Shown here: piece after piece, positions 9,506-16,900 of the stretch | How positions within the stretch are numbered: position 1 is the stretch's first letter | Layout of the letters: every line of letters begins with the position of its first letter | Assembly: GCF_001426345.1 (NCBI RefSeq) | Contig: NZ_LMEM01000001.1 | Location: forward strand, 582,264 to 646,263 | Source: Devosia sp. Root436 | GTDB lineage: Bacteria > Pseudomonadota > Alphaproteobacteria > Rhizobiales > Devosiaceae | Reading direction: 5' to 3' | DNA length: 64,000 bases | The notes under the pieces: generated by a model | What the model saw: only the letters and a program-made list of their open reading frames with translations | Databases searched by the model: none | What the model was told of the DNA's origin: nothing | Translations under genes and position numbers: made by a program

Positions 9506-10747
9506 TTACTCCGCCGACTCGATGATCGAAGCGTAGCGCTCGATGTAGTCATCGACGGTGATGCTGTCGTCGTCGAGGAACTCGGTGTTGAGATCCTGCA
9601 TCTGCTGCTGGGTATCGCTGGAGAGTGCGAAGTCGCCAGAAGGCAGCAGACCGTTGTCGAGCAGCTTCAATGCCTTGGCCATGCAAGCATTGGCACCCGA
9701 CAGGTCGATGTCGGTGCGGATCGGCATGGAGCCCTTCTTCAGGTTGAAGGCGAGCTGGGCTTCAGGCGAGATCAGGATCTTGGCCAGATCGGTCTGGGCC
9801 TGGATCACTGCCGGGTCGGTGCCTTCAGGCAGGACCGGGAAGTAGAACGAGTCGCCGCCGCCGGTCAGCTGATCGCCGAGGCCGAGAGCCGGGAGACATT
9901 CATAGTCCACGCCGGGAACGCCGCCGGCCACCTGCAGGTCACCCTGCAACCAGTCGCCGTGGATATTGCCGGCAGCAGTGCCTTCGAGCAGCTGATTGCC
10001 GACGTCACCGAAGGACGGGACCATCATGTCAGGCGAGATCACGCTGCGCAGGTGGTCGAGAGCCTCGGCAACCTTGCGGAATTCGGGGCCACGAACAGCG
10101 TCGGCGCTCTTGTCGCGGTTGATGGCGAGGACGAGGTCCGAACCACCCAGACCCGACATCAGCACGCCCGGGATACCCGAGAACGGCCAGCCGGTGGCCA
10201 GGCCGAACGGCAGGATGCCGGCTTCTTCGAGAGCAGGCCAGGAGGCGACATACTCATTCCAGTCCTTGGGAACCGGCTGACCGATCGTCTCATAGGCCTT
10301 GGTGGAGAGCCACAGCCAATCCCACGAGTGGATGTTGACCGGGAAGCAGTAGATCTTGCCGTCGTAGGTGCACGGAGCAAGCAGCGACTGATCGACGTAG
10401 AAGTCGAGGCCGCCCATTTCTTCGACGATCGGCGTCAGGTCGCGGATCAGGCCAGCCTGGATCAGCTCCTCGGCGTCACGGCCGGTATTCATCTGGGTCG
10501 CACCCATCGGGTCACCGCCGATGATACGGCTGATGATGACGGGGTTGGCACCAGTGCCCGAGCCAGCAAGGGCGCTATCCACCCAATGATTGCCGGTCTG
10601 CTCTTCGAACACGCGAGCAAATTCGGCCACGGCGGCGGCTTCACCAGCCGACGTCCACCAGTGCGTCACTTCGAGGTCTGCCGCCATGACAGCAGTCGAC
10701 CCGAGCAAAGCGGTCGCCATAGCGGCAACCACTGCAAACTTCTTCAT
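9506..10747 (-). CDS. sugar ABC transporter substrate-binding protein (family 1)
   Basis: A 413-residue periplasmic protein. The signal peptide MKKFAVVAAMATALLG ends in VMAADLE at about residue 22. The start LEVTHWWTSAGEAAAV and the IIGGDPMGATQ block are typical of glucose/mannose-type binding proteins (GtsA-like). Three Cys (APCTYDGKIYC and NACMAKA) leave room for one disulfide. GGAGG seven bases before the ATG at 10747 fixes the start; an in-frame TTG further upstream is part of that ribosome site. It is the first gene of the sugar operon, directly behind the LacI operators. Confidence 0.93.
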   Translation of the reverse strand: MKKFAVVAAMATALLGSTAVMAADLEVTHWWTSAGEAAAVAEFARVFEEQTGNHWVDSALAGSGTGANPVIISRIIGGDPMGATQMNTGRDAEELIQAGLIRDLTPIVEEMGGLDFYVDQSLLAPCTYDGKIYCFPVNIHSWDWLWLSTKAYETIGQPVPKDWNEYVASWPALEEAGILPFGLATGWPFSGIPGVLMSGLGGSDLVLAINRDKSADAVRGPEFRKVAEALDHLRSVISPDMMVPSFGDVGNQLLEGTAAGNIHGDWLQGDLQVAGGVPGVDYECLPALGLGDQLTGGGDSFYFPVLPEGTDPAVIQAQTDLAKILISPEAQLAFNLKKGSMPIRTDIDLSGANACMAKALKLLDNGLLPSGDFALSSDTQQQMQDLNTEFLDDDSITVDDYIERYASIIESAE

Positions 10748-10842
10748 AGAATGTCCTCCCAACGATCACTTGGAGCGAAGCGCTCCCGCGAAGCTGCCAG
10801 CCGCAAGGTTGCCTTCTTGCGAAGCATCCCGTGCTGGCGGCG

Positions 10843-10856
10843 TGTAATCGATTGCA
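10843..10856. promoter_or_regulatory. LacI-family operator, near-perfect palindrome
   Basis: TGTAATCGATTGCA, one mismatch from a perfect palindrome with the CG centre typical of LacI-family operators. It lies 96 bp before the binding-protein gene start and 35 bp from a second, perfect site. Confidence 0.65.
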
Positions 10857-10877
10857 TCGTTCGGCTCCCGAAACCTC

Positions 10878-10891
10878 TGCAATCGATTGCA
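10878..10891. promoter_or_regulatory. LacI-family operator, perfect palindrome
   Basis: TGCAATCGATTGCA is a perfect 14-bp palindrome in the divergent region between the LacI gene and the sugar operon. Centre-to-centre distance to the companion site is 35 bp, so two dimers or a tetramer could bind on nearby faces. Repression of the operon and of lacI itself is inferred. Confidence 0.7.
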
Positions 10892-10908
10892 TTAGTTTCG
10901 TACACGCC

Positions 10909-10937
10909 TTGCGCACCTGTCAATACCGATTTAGACA
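10909..10937 (+). promoter_or_regulatory. candidate promoter of the LacI gene
   Basis: TTGCGC and TAGACA are separated by 17 bases, 39 bp before the LacI start and just right of the operator pair. It is a visual match only. Confidence 0.3.
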
Positions 10938-10975
10938 GTTTGGGTTACTGACAGCGAGAGGGGGCGCTGCCAGGC

Positions 10976-12052
10976 ATGACTCTGGTAAAGAAAACGCCGA
11001 CAATTCAAGACGTTGCGCGTTTCGCAAATGTGTCCACGGCGACTGTGAGCCGCGCCCTTTCTAGCCCGGAACGGGTAAGCGAGCAGACCCGTGCGCGTAT
11101 TTCCGAGGCCGTTCGCGTCACCGGCTACACACCCAACCAGTCGGCCCGCTCGCTGCGCCAGCGAACCGCCCGGACGATCCTCGTCGCCCTGCCCGATATC
11201 GGCAATTCGTTCTTCTCGGTCATCCTCGATGCGGTGGAGCGAGAGGCGGCGTCCCGCGGCTATGGCGTGCTGGTGGCCAATCGTTTCCCGCGCATGGATT
11301 CGGGCCTGCGCATGCGGGACTACTTCCTCTCCAACCGCGTCGACGGCCTGCTGCTGCTCGATGGCTCGGTGGACCTCGAACAACTGATGATGCTGACCGG
11401 CGACCCGACGCCCGTCCCGCTGATCGTGGCCTGTGAGGAAATCCCCAACGCGCCCTTCCATACGGTCAAGACCGACAATGGCTACGCCGCCGAACGGGCC
11501 ACGCGCCATCTCATCGACCTCGGCCATCGCCGAATCGGCCATATCAGGGGACCCGACGGCAATGTGCTGACCGCCGAGCGGGAACAGGGCTATGCCCGCG
11601 CTATGCAGGCGGCGGGCCTGCCCATATGCCCGGAGTGGGTGCTGGCCGGCGGGTTCGAGATGGAGGCCGGTCGCGCCGCGGCTGGGCGTTTCATCAGCAT
11701 TGCCGACCGGCCGACGGCGATTTTCGCGGCCAATGACGAAAGCGCCGTGGGCTTTATCTCCGGCCTGCGCCAGCATGGGCTGGACTGCCCGGACGACGTG
11801 TCGGTGGTGGGGTTCGACGACCTGGTGCTGGCGGCGCATATCTGGCCGCCGCTCACCACCATGCGCCAGCCCCGCGCGGCGCTGGGGCGGATCGCCGCCG
11901 GGGCACTGATCGACCTGATCGAGGGTGAGCGCCGCAGCCGGGTGCCGATGCATATGGTGCTGAGCTCGGAAATGATCGTGCGCGGCACCACCGCTCGCCC
12001 CCCTGCCCCCACCGCACCGGCGTCGCTATCGCCGGCCCTGGTTGTGCGTTAG
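10976..12052 (+). CDS. LacI-family transcriptional regulator
   Basis: A 358-residue regulator. The helix-turn-helix TIQDVARFANVSTATVSRAL spans residues 9-28 and the hinge helix NQSARSLR 54-61. The remainder is a periplasmic-binding-protein-like effector domain, with conserved IFAANDESAVG and VVGFDD blocks near the C-terminus. It is transcribed away from the sugar ABC operon across a 228-bp region holding two palindromic operators, so it is the likely local repressor, released by the imported sugar or a catabolite. The tail ends in a short Pro/Ala-rich stretch. Confidence 0.93.
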   Translation: MTLVKKTPTIQDVARFANVSTATVSRALSSPERVSEQTRARISEAVRVTGYTPNQSARSLRQRTARTILVALPDIGNSFFSVILDAVEREAASRGYGVLVANRFPRMDSGLRMRDYFLSNRVDGLLLLDGSVDLEQLMMLTGDPTPVPLIVACEEIPNAPFHTVKTDNGYAAERATRHLIDLGHRRIGHIRGPDGNVLTAEREQGYARAMQAAGLPICPEWVLAGGFEMEAGRAAAGRFISIADRPTAIFAANDESAVGFISGLRQHGLDCPDDVSVVGFDDLVLAAHIWPPLTTMRQPRAALGRIAAGALIDLIEGERRSRVPMHMVLSSEMIVRGTTARPPAPTAPASLSPALVVR

Positions 12053-12108
12053 CCTCGCACAAGGGCATTTCCTTTACGCGAAAATGCGTTAAATGGGGCC
12101 AATGCGCT

Positions 12109-12185
12109 GGTCCCGTAGCTCAGCTGGATAGAGCAGCAGCCTTCTAAGCTGTTGGTCGGAGGTTCGAGTCCTCCCGGGATCGCCA
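12109..12185 (+). tRNA. tRNA-Arg(TCT)
   Basis: A 77-base cloverleaf. The acceptor GGTCCCG pairs with CGGGATC, the D-stem is GCTC/GAGC, and the anticodon loop CTTCTAA reads AGA codons. The T-arm is GGAGGTTCGAGTCCTCC, followed by discriminator G and an encoded CCA. Confidence 0.95.
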
Positions 12186-12290
12186 GTTTCCTTACAAATG
12201 TAGCTTATGGGTAGAGACACGGGTAACGGCGTCGCGTGGCGGCAGCCGGGCCTTAAGATTTCGGCAAGGGCGGCATCGGTAGCTGATGGT

Positions 12291-12572
12291 ATGCGCGACC
12301 TGTCCAAACTCCATGCCGGAAAATCGGCCCTGCTGCTCGAACGCAGGATGGCCCCACGCCGGAACACGAGTATCGAAGCCCTGATCAGCTTCGGCAAAAC
12401 CAGCCTGCCCTGTATCATCCGTAACGTCTCCGATACCGGTGCGAAGCTGGAAGTCGCCAAGGTGGCGGGTATTCCGGACGTGTTCCTGCTGCATGCGCCG
12501 GGGCATCGGCCGCAGACCTGCCGCGTCGCCTGGCGGGCGCTGAGGGAGTTGGGCGTGGAATACCGGGACTAG
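12291..12572 (+). CDS. PilZ-domain-like protein
   Basis: A 93-residue protein matching a short PilZ domain: RRMAPRR supplies the RxxxR-like c-di-GMP contact, NVSDTGAKLEV the (D/N)xSxxG motif, and the tail CRVAWRALRELGVEY is the usual closing strand. PilZ proteins bind cyclic di-GMP and regulate motility or polysaccharide output. The open frame starts at 12207, but the first 28 residues look unstructured and no ribosome site is strong at either ATG, so the start is uncertain. Its last four bases overlap the convergent ArsR gene. Confidence 0.65.
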   Translation: MRDLSKLHAGKSALLLERRMAPRRNTSIEALISFGKTSLPCIIRNVSDTGAKLEVAKVAGIPDVFLLHAPGHRPQTCRVAWRALRELGVEYRD

Positions 12573-12958
12573 AAATCAAAGCCCATCTGCGAGGCGGCTT
12601 TTTCGCGGGCCGGCTTCGGGGGTCCCATTATGGGTGGAGCCGACGCGGCGACCAGGGCCGGCTTTGCTGCCGGCCCCGGCTCGCTTACGGGCTTATCGGC
12701 CGCCGCCATCGTATCGAGCCAGTCCAGCACCGGCTTGAGGCGACCGGCATGGAGCGCATAGCGGTTTTCCCGCCCTGATTTCTTTTCGCTGATGAGCTTG
12801 GCCTGCTTGAGCACCCGCAGATGGCGCGAGATGGCGGGGCGGCTGATATCGAAATGGCTCGTGAGCACATGCACCGGCTGGGGGCCGGCATGCAGAATTT
12901 CGATGATGCGGCAACGGGTTGGGTCGGCCAGGGCGACAAGGAGGGGGAGCGGGGGCAT
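12569..12958 (-). CDS. ArsR-family winged-helix regulator with Pro/Ala-rich tail
   Basis: A 129-residue protein. Residues 2-80 form an ArsR winged helix (ALADPTRCRIIEIL, then recognition helix SRPAISRHLRVLKQA and wing KSGRENRYAL). The ELCVCDL metal motif of true ArsR/SmtB sensors is absent and only one Cys remains, so metal sensing is unlikely. A 45-residue Pro/Ala-rich C-terminal tail has no recognisable fold. The frame reaches a TTG at 13012, but that would put the 16-bp palindrome at 12990-13005 inside the gene; the ATG at 12958 leaves it 31 bp upstream. Confidence 0.8.
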   Translation of the reverse strand: MPPLPLLVALADPTRCRIIEILHAGPQPVHVLTSHFDISRPAISRHLRVLKQAKLISEKKSGRENRYALHAGRLKPVLDWLDTMAAADKPVSEPGPAAKPALVAASAPPIMGPPKPAREKAASQMGFDF

Positions 12959-12989
12959 GCGTGTTCCAGAGCGGTTCACCGATGCAGTA

Positions 12990-13005
12990 GTAACGCTAGC
13001 GTTAC
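12990..13005. promoter_or_regulatory. perfect 16-bp palindrome before the ArsR gene
   Basis: GTAACGCTAGCGTTAC is fully self-complementary and lies 32-47 bp before the chosen ArsR start. It is a strong candidate for an autoregulatory operator, and it also sits 140 bp ahead of the divergent hemolysin-III gene. Confidence 0.55.
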
Positions 13006-13144
13006 CCGTCAAGCGCGCGCCTTGCCGGGCAACGGGTTATTCACCAGATGCGTTGAGTGAGGCTTTACAATGCCGCACGATGACCGCTTTGGCGCAATAA
13101 TCTGGTCACTTCCCTGCGGCAAGGTCGGCGACAAGGAGACATAA

Positions 13145-13828
13145 GTGCAAAAGCCAGTGGCAAGATATTCATGGTGGAGCCGCGAGCAGCGGCCGTTCAC
13201 CCTTGCCGAAGTGGTGGTGGACGGCGTGGTACATGTGCTGGGGCTGATCGTCGCCATCGTGGCCGGCTCGGTGCTGCTGGCCTATGCCGTTCTGGAGACG
13301 GCGCCGGAGATCGCCCCTGCCCTGGTGGTCTATGTCGGCTCGCTGGTGGCGGTGCTCGGGGTGTCGCTGGCCTATAATCTGTGGCCGGTATCGCCGATCA
13401 AGAAGCTGCTGGCCCGCTTCGACCAGGCGGCCATATTCCTGTTCATCGCCGGCTCCTATACGCCCTTCCTGGCCGTCATCGGCGGCACCACGACGGGCGT
13501 CTTGATGACCACCTTCGTCTGGGGCGCTTCGCTGATCGGGGTGGCGCTCAAGCTGATCGTGCCGGAGCGGTTCGGACGGCTCGCCATCGTGCTCTACCTG
13601 GCGATCGGCTGGAGCGGCGTCCTGGTGTTCCAGTCACTGGCGCAGACGCTGCCCGTCAGCACGATGTGGCTGCTGCTGGCAGGCGGGATCACCTATTCGC
13701 TGGGGATCGTTTTCCACCTGTGGGAAAAGCTCAAGTTCCAGAACGCGCTGTGGCATGTCTTCGTGGTTGCCGGGGCCAGCCTGCATCTCTGGGCGGTGAT
13801 CGACTGCATGGTCATCCACCGGCTGTAG
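13145..13828 (+). CDS. hemolysin III family (YqfA/AdipoR-like) membrane protein
   Basis: A 227-residue protein with seven predicted membrane segments. Family-specific polar residues are visible: VVDGVVHVLG near the N-terminus, DQAAIFLFIAGSYTPF in the middle and FHLWEKLKFQNALWHVFVVAGASLH at the end, carrying the His residues that bind zinc in the PAQR superfamily. The bacterial role is unclear (membrane homeostasis or hydrolase has been proposed). It starts with GTG, supported by AGGAG six bases upstream. It is convergent with the DUF192 gene, with one base between stops. Confidence 0.88.
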   Translation: MQKPVARYSWWSREQRPFTLAEVVVDGVVHVLGLIVAIVAGSVLLAYAVLETAPEIAPALVVYVGSLVAVLGVSLAYNLWPVSPIKKLLARFDQAAIFLFIAGSYTPFLAVIGGTTTGVLMTTFVWGASLIGVALKLIVPERFGRLAIVLYLAIGWSGVLVFQSLAQTLPVSTMWLLLAGGITYSLGIVFHLWEKLKFQNALWHVFVVAGASLHLWAVIDCMVIHRL

Positions 13829-13829
13829 G

Positions 13830-14312
13830 TCAGTTGGCCGGTTTCGTCACCCGGTCGTGTTCCATCGTATCGCCGGGCTTCAGCCCGATTTCCTCCGAGC
13901 GGCCGCCCGGAATTTCCAGCACGAACTGCACCGGCACTTCGGAGGGAATGGAGGTGATATCGTGTGGACGGGCGTTGACATGGATGGTTTTCACCACCCC
14001 GTCGGCCCCGACAAACACCATGTCGAGCGGAATGAAGGTGTTGCGCATCCAGAACGACACCGGGCGTTCTTCCTTGAAGTCGAACAGCATGCCGGCATCG
14101 TCGGCCAGCTCGGTGCGATACATCAGCCCCTGCGCGCGGCTTTCGGGCGTATCCACCACTTCCACGTTGAAACTATAGTCGCCGGTCGAGGAATGCAGCA
14201 CCAGCTTGCCCTCGTCGCTGCAGGCCGCCAGCGGCAGCGCCACGGCGCCGATGGCTATCACCACGGCGGCACGGCGCAGCACCGGGGCAAGGCGTTGGGC
14301 AAACATCATCAT
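13830..14312 (-). CDS. DUF192 lipoprotein
   Basis: A 160-residue protein with a lipoprotein signal: the hydrophobic stretch AAVVIAIGAVALP ends in the lipobox LAAC, with the lipidated Cys at about residue 31. The rest is one DUF192 domain, recognised by RAQGLMYRTEL, GMLFDF, SFWMRNTFIPLDMVFV and VLEIPGG. The function of the domain is unknown. Three consecutive ATGs start the frame; the first (14312) lies eight bases from an AGGA. The gene starts 11 bp after the cold-shock gene and is probably co-transcribed with it. Confidence 0.87.
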   Translation of the reverse strand: MMMFAQRLAPVLRRAAVVIAIGAVALPLAACSDEGKLVLHSSTGDYSFNVEVVDTPESRAQGLMYRTELADDAGMLFDFKEERPVSFWMRNTFIPLDMVFVGADGVVKTIHVNARPHDITSIPSEVPVQFVLEIPGGRSEEIGLKPGDTMEHDRVTKPAN

Positions 14313-14322
14313 GGCGGATTTC

Positions 14323-14943
14323 CTAGTGGGAGGACGGTGCGTCGCCCCAACCATCGGGCCGGATTTCGGCGACCATAAGGCCCTTGGGTCCATTGCCGTA
14401 GCGCACCAGCACATACTGGCCGGGACGCAGCTCGGTAATGCCGAAGCGGCGCAGGGTTTCCATATGGACGAAAATGTCGGGCGTGCCCTCGCCGGCCGAA
14501 AGGAAGCCGAAGCCGCGGATGCGGTTGAACCACTTCACTTCAAGCCGAACCATGCCCGAGGTCGGTTCCACGACGACATGAGTGCGCGGCGCCGGCATCT
14601 GGGCCGGATGGCGAGCGGTCGATTCGTCCATCGAGACGATGCGGAAAGCCTGCAGTCCGCCGGGGCGATTGAGCGCTTCGACGACGATACGGGCGCCTTC
14701 ATAGGCCGTCTGGTAGCCGTCGCGGCGCAGGCAGGTCACATGCAGCAGCACATCGGGCATGCCATTGTCGGGCACGATGAAACCGAAGCCCTTGCCGGCA
14801 TCGAACCACTTGATGGCGCCGGACACTTCGATCGTGGCGTCCTGGCCGCCATCCTGGGACAGCGCGTCAGTATGGGCAGCCGATCCTGTCTCGCCGGACA
14901 GGTTCGCGCCCTCTTCGCCATCGCCAGTAAACTTGGCCCCCAT
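14323..14943 (-). CDS. double cold-shock-domain protein
   Basis: A 206-residue protein with two cold-shock domains in tandem. The first starts at SGAIKWFDAGKGFGFIVPD (about residues 41-59) and has the second RNA-binding motif as VLLHVTCL. The second starts at LEVKWFNRIRGFGFLSAGEG with IFVHMETL. Twin-CSD proteins of this layout are typical of alphaproteobacteria and bind single-stranded RNA or DNA as chaperones. The N-terminal 38 residues are acidic and probably disordered. The ATG at 14943 is preferred over a TTG three codons earlier; the ribosome site is poor for both. Confidence 0.9.
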   Translation of the reverse strand: MGAKFTGDGEEGANLSGETGSAAHTDALSQDGGQDATIEVSGAIKWFDAGKGFGFIVPDNGMPDVLLHVTCLRRDGYQTAYEGARIVVEALNRPGGLQAFRIVSMDESTARHPAQMPAPRTHVVVEPTSGMVRLEVKWFNRIRGFGFLSAGEGTPDIFVHMETLRRFGITELRPGQYVLVRYGNGPKGLMVAEIRPDGWGDAPSSH

Positions 14944-15117
14944 GCTCCCCAAGCCCTTCGTACTCGCCTCGCCGTCGCGAGGTACTCCACAAGACAGGGG
15001 GACACTCTGTCCGATTCAAAGGCAATTGTTAAGACTCTGTTTGGAATTGCACCGGTTGCAGCGCGGACGCGCGCTTGCTAGGCCATCTGCAACGATTTCG
15101 CCAAGGAGAAGCGCGCC

Positions 15118-15534
15118 ATGAAGTACCTGCACACCATGGTCCGGGTGACCAATGTCGAGGACAGCCTGCGGTTCTATTGCGAGGGGTTGGGGCTGGAGGA
15201 GGTGCGGCGGAGCGAGAATGAGAAGGGTCGTTATACGCTGATTTTCCTGCGCGCGCCCGGCGATGCCGGGGGTGAGGTGGAGCTGACCTATAACTGGGAT
15301 CCCGAAGAGTATACCGGCGGGCGCAATTTTGGGCACCTGGCCTATCGCACACAGGATATCTACAAGCTCTGCCAGCACCTTAGCGACATGGGCATCACCA
15401 TCAACCGGCCGCCGCGCGATGGGCACATGGCCTTCGTGCGCTCGCCGGACGGGATTTCGGTGGAGCTGATCCAGGACGGTTCGCTGCCGCCGCAGGAGCC
15501 GTGGCTGTCGATGCCAAACACCGGCAAGTGGTAG
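15118..15534 (+). CDS. gloA: lactoylglutathione lyase (glyoxalase I)
   Basis: A 138-residue VOC-fold enzyme that converts the methylglyoxal-glutathione hemithioacetal to S-lactoylglutathione in the cytoplasm. Expected metal ligands are present: His5 (YLHTMVRV), the Glu of VELTYNW, the His of FGHLAYRT and the Glu of SVELIQD. Length and the ENEKGRYTLIFL and GGRNFGHLAY blocks match bacterial GloA. AAGGAG ten bases before the ATG supports the start. It is followed by a strong dyad and is probably monocistronic. Confidence 0.9.
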   Translation: MKYLHTMVRVTNVEDSLRFYCEGLGLEEVRRSENEKGRYTLIFLRAPGDAGGEVELTYNWDPEEYTGGRNFGHLAYRTQDIYKLCQHLSDMGITINRPPRDGHMAFVRSPDGISVELIQDGSLPPQEPWLSMPNTGKW

Positions 15535-15558
15535 GAATTGGCTAGCAGACTGTTAGCA

Positions 15559-15596
15559 TTTCGCTAACCGTCACGCTTAGCCGGCGGTTAGCGAAA
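15559..15596 (+). terminator. 12-bp perfect stem after gloA
   Basis: TTTCGCTAACCG and CGGTTAGCGAAA pair perfectly around a 14-base loop, 24 bp after the gloA stop. A T-rich stretch (TATTTTA) follows about ten bases later. A terminator is likely, but a regulatory dyad for the next gene cannot be excluded. Confidence 0.5.
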
Positions 15597-15674
15597 AGAC
15601 TCGTATTTTAGCGACTTCACAGAATGGACCATTGCCTGTTGCGCCCGCGCAACAGGCGGTTTCCGGAAGTCGCC

Positions 15675-16151
15675 ATGCTGACCAAGACCCGCTCCATCGC
15701 CGCCTTGATGGTTACCGCCCTCACGTTAGCGGCCTGTGCCCCCATGGCCATGTTCGCCAGCTCGAGCGGTGCGGGCTATGCCGGCAAACGCAGCGACTGG
15801 GGCACCTTCGTTTCCAGCCGCGAGGTCAATGCGCTTTGCATCGCCCCCAAGCTGCGCTTCCTGATCTGGGAATTCGAGGGCCATTTCGGCCGCAAGGTCA
15901 TCATGAATTCAGGCTATCGCGACGGCCAGCATAACAGCGCGGCGGGCGGAGCGGACAATTCCTATCACACCAAATGCATGGCGGCCGATTTTTACATTCC
16001 GGGCGTCGACAAGGGCCAGCTCATCGCCTTTGCCATGCAGACCGGCAGCGTGGGGGGCCTGGGCTGCTATCCGGGCAAATCGTTCATCCATGTGGACGTG
16101 CGCGACCGTCCGCGTGGCTACAGCCGGCCGGTGACCTTCTCGGGCTGTTAA
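15675..16151 (+). CDS. YcbK/DUF882-like peptidase M15 lipoprotein
   Basis: A 158-residue protein. It starts with a lipoprotein signal ending in LTLAAC (Cys about residue 21). The catalytic core shows the M15-type zinc pattern: SGYRDGQHN, SYHTKCMAADFYI (His and Asp ligands) and the C-terminal FIHVDVR (third His). Relatives are murein D,D- or L,D-carboxypeptidases that trim peptidoglycan. GGAAG five bases before the ATG fixes this start; the longer frame would place the hydrophobic signal too far in. It acts in the cell envelope. Confidence 0.83.
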   Translation: MLTKTRSIAALMVTALTLAACAPMAMFASSSGAGYAGKRSDWGTFVSSREVNALCIAPKLRFLIWEFEGHFGRKVIMNSGYRDGQHNSAAGGADNSYHTKCMAADFYIPGVDKGQLIAFAMQTGSVGGLGCYPGKSFIHVDVRDRPRGYSRPVTFSGC

Positions 16152-16223
16152 AAAAATCGGCTTTGGGCGCACAGGGGGTTGCACATCGGACATCCCCCAA
16201 CTATACGGTCCACCAGCGCTCAG

Positions 16224-16298
16224 GCGCCCTTCGTCTATCGGTTAGGACGGCACCCTTTCACGGTGCAGAGAGGGGTTCGACTCCCCTAGGGCGTACCA
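16224..16298 (+). tRNA. tRNA-Glu(TTC)
   Basis: A 75-base cloverleaf. The acceptor GCGCCCT pairs with AGGGCGT, the anticodon stem is GCACC/GGTGC with loop CTTTCAC (anticodon TTC), the T-arm is AGGGGTTCGACTCCCCT, and CCA is encoded. It lies 50 bp before the second tRNA-Glu. Confidence 0.95.
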
Positions 16299-16348
16299 TT
16301 CCTTCTTGATGTGGAATGGCCTATATTGAGCCGGAAGTTCCTAGGTCC

Positions 16349-16423
16349 GCGGCCATCGTCTATCGGTTAGGACGGCACCCTCTCACGGTGCAGAGCGGGG
16401 TTCGATTCCCCGTGGCCGTACCA
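16349..16423 (+). tRNA. tRNA-Glu(CTC)
   Basis: A 75-base cloverleaf. The acceptor GCGGCCA pairs with TGGCCGT, and the anticodon loop CTCTCAC gives anticodon CTC for GAG codons. The D-arm and anticodon stem are identical to the TTC gene just upstream, pointing to a local duplication. CCA is encoded. Confidence 0.95.
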
Positions 16424-16620
16424 GGAACCCTTCCTTGCAGCATTTGAGCTTGTGGTGGCGCCAACCATCATGACGGTATGCGCTATCCGGGGCCATTGGG
16501 GCCCGGAGCGAAGGGGCCTCCTAGCAATACCATCCTAACACCTCCCCTTCGATGCGAAACGGTACTTGGGTCGACCCGTTCGCCCCCGCACGGCCTGAGA
16601 TCTGACCGTCTCGCATACGC

Positions 16621-16764
16621 CCTTCCCTTCTCCCTTGCGAGATACGGTGCCCGAAGGGCGAATGATCCGGAGCGTCGAAGCATGGGCGAGCGCAAACCCC
16701 TCACCCAGTTCTTCCGCTGAACGCGGAAGAACCACCCTCTCCCTCAAGGGGCGAGGGTGGCTCC
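16621..16764. repeat. composite CCCTCACCC intergenic repeat, copy at 16.6 kb
   Basis: This is the only structure in the geneless stretch 16424-16900. Shared blocks with the copies at 20.2 and 27.1 kb are GGTGCCCGAAGGGCG, CCCCTCACCC, a hairpin TTCCGCTGAACGCGGAA, CCACCCTCTCCCTC and GGGGCGAGGGTGGCTCC. The short frames that cross it change length freely between copies and are not genes. A weak CCGG stem followed by five T (minus strand, 16891-16909) overlaps the end of the following minus-strand gene. Confidence 0.65.
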
Positions 16765-16900
16765 ACTTTTGGGGCACAGCCGAGTTCCAAATCTAATTCA
16801 GATGGCGCACTAGCCCCTGCCCTGGTTCCACGGGCTCACCAGTAGGTCTCCCGGGTGGCGTGGTGGGCCTGGGGCAAACGGAAAGCGCAGAAAAACCCGG

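Noticed and set aside
12569-12958. Arsenic or other metal-responsive ArsR
   Set aside because: The metal-binding Cys motif is absent and no ars genes are near.
16424-16900. CRISPR array or small genes in the geneless stretch
   Set aside because: No regular repeat-spacer pattern; short frames follow the intergenic repeat and have no ribosome sites.
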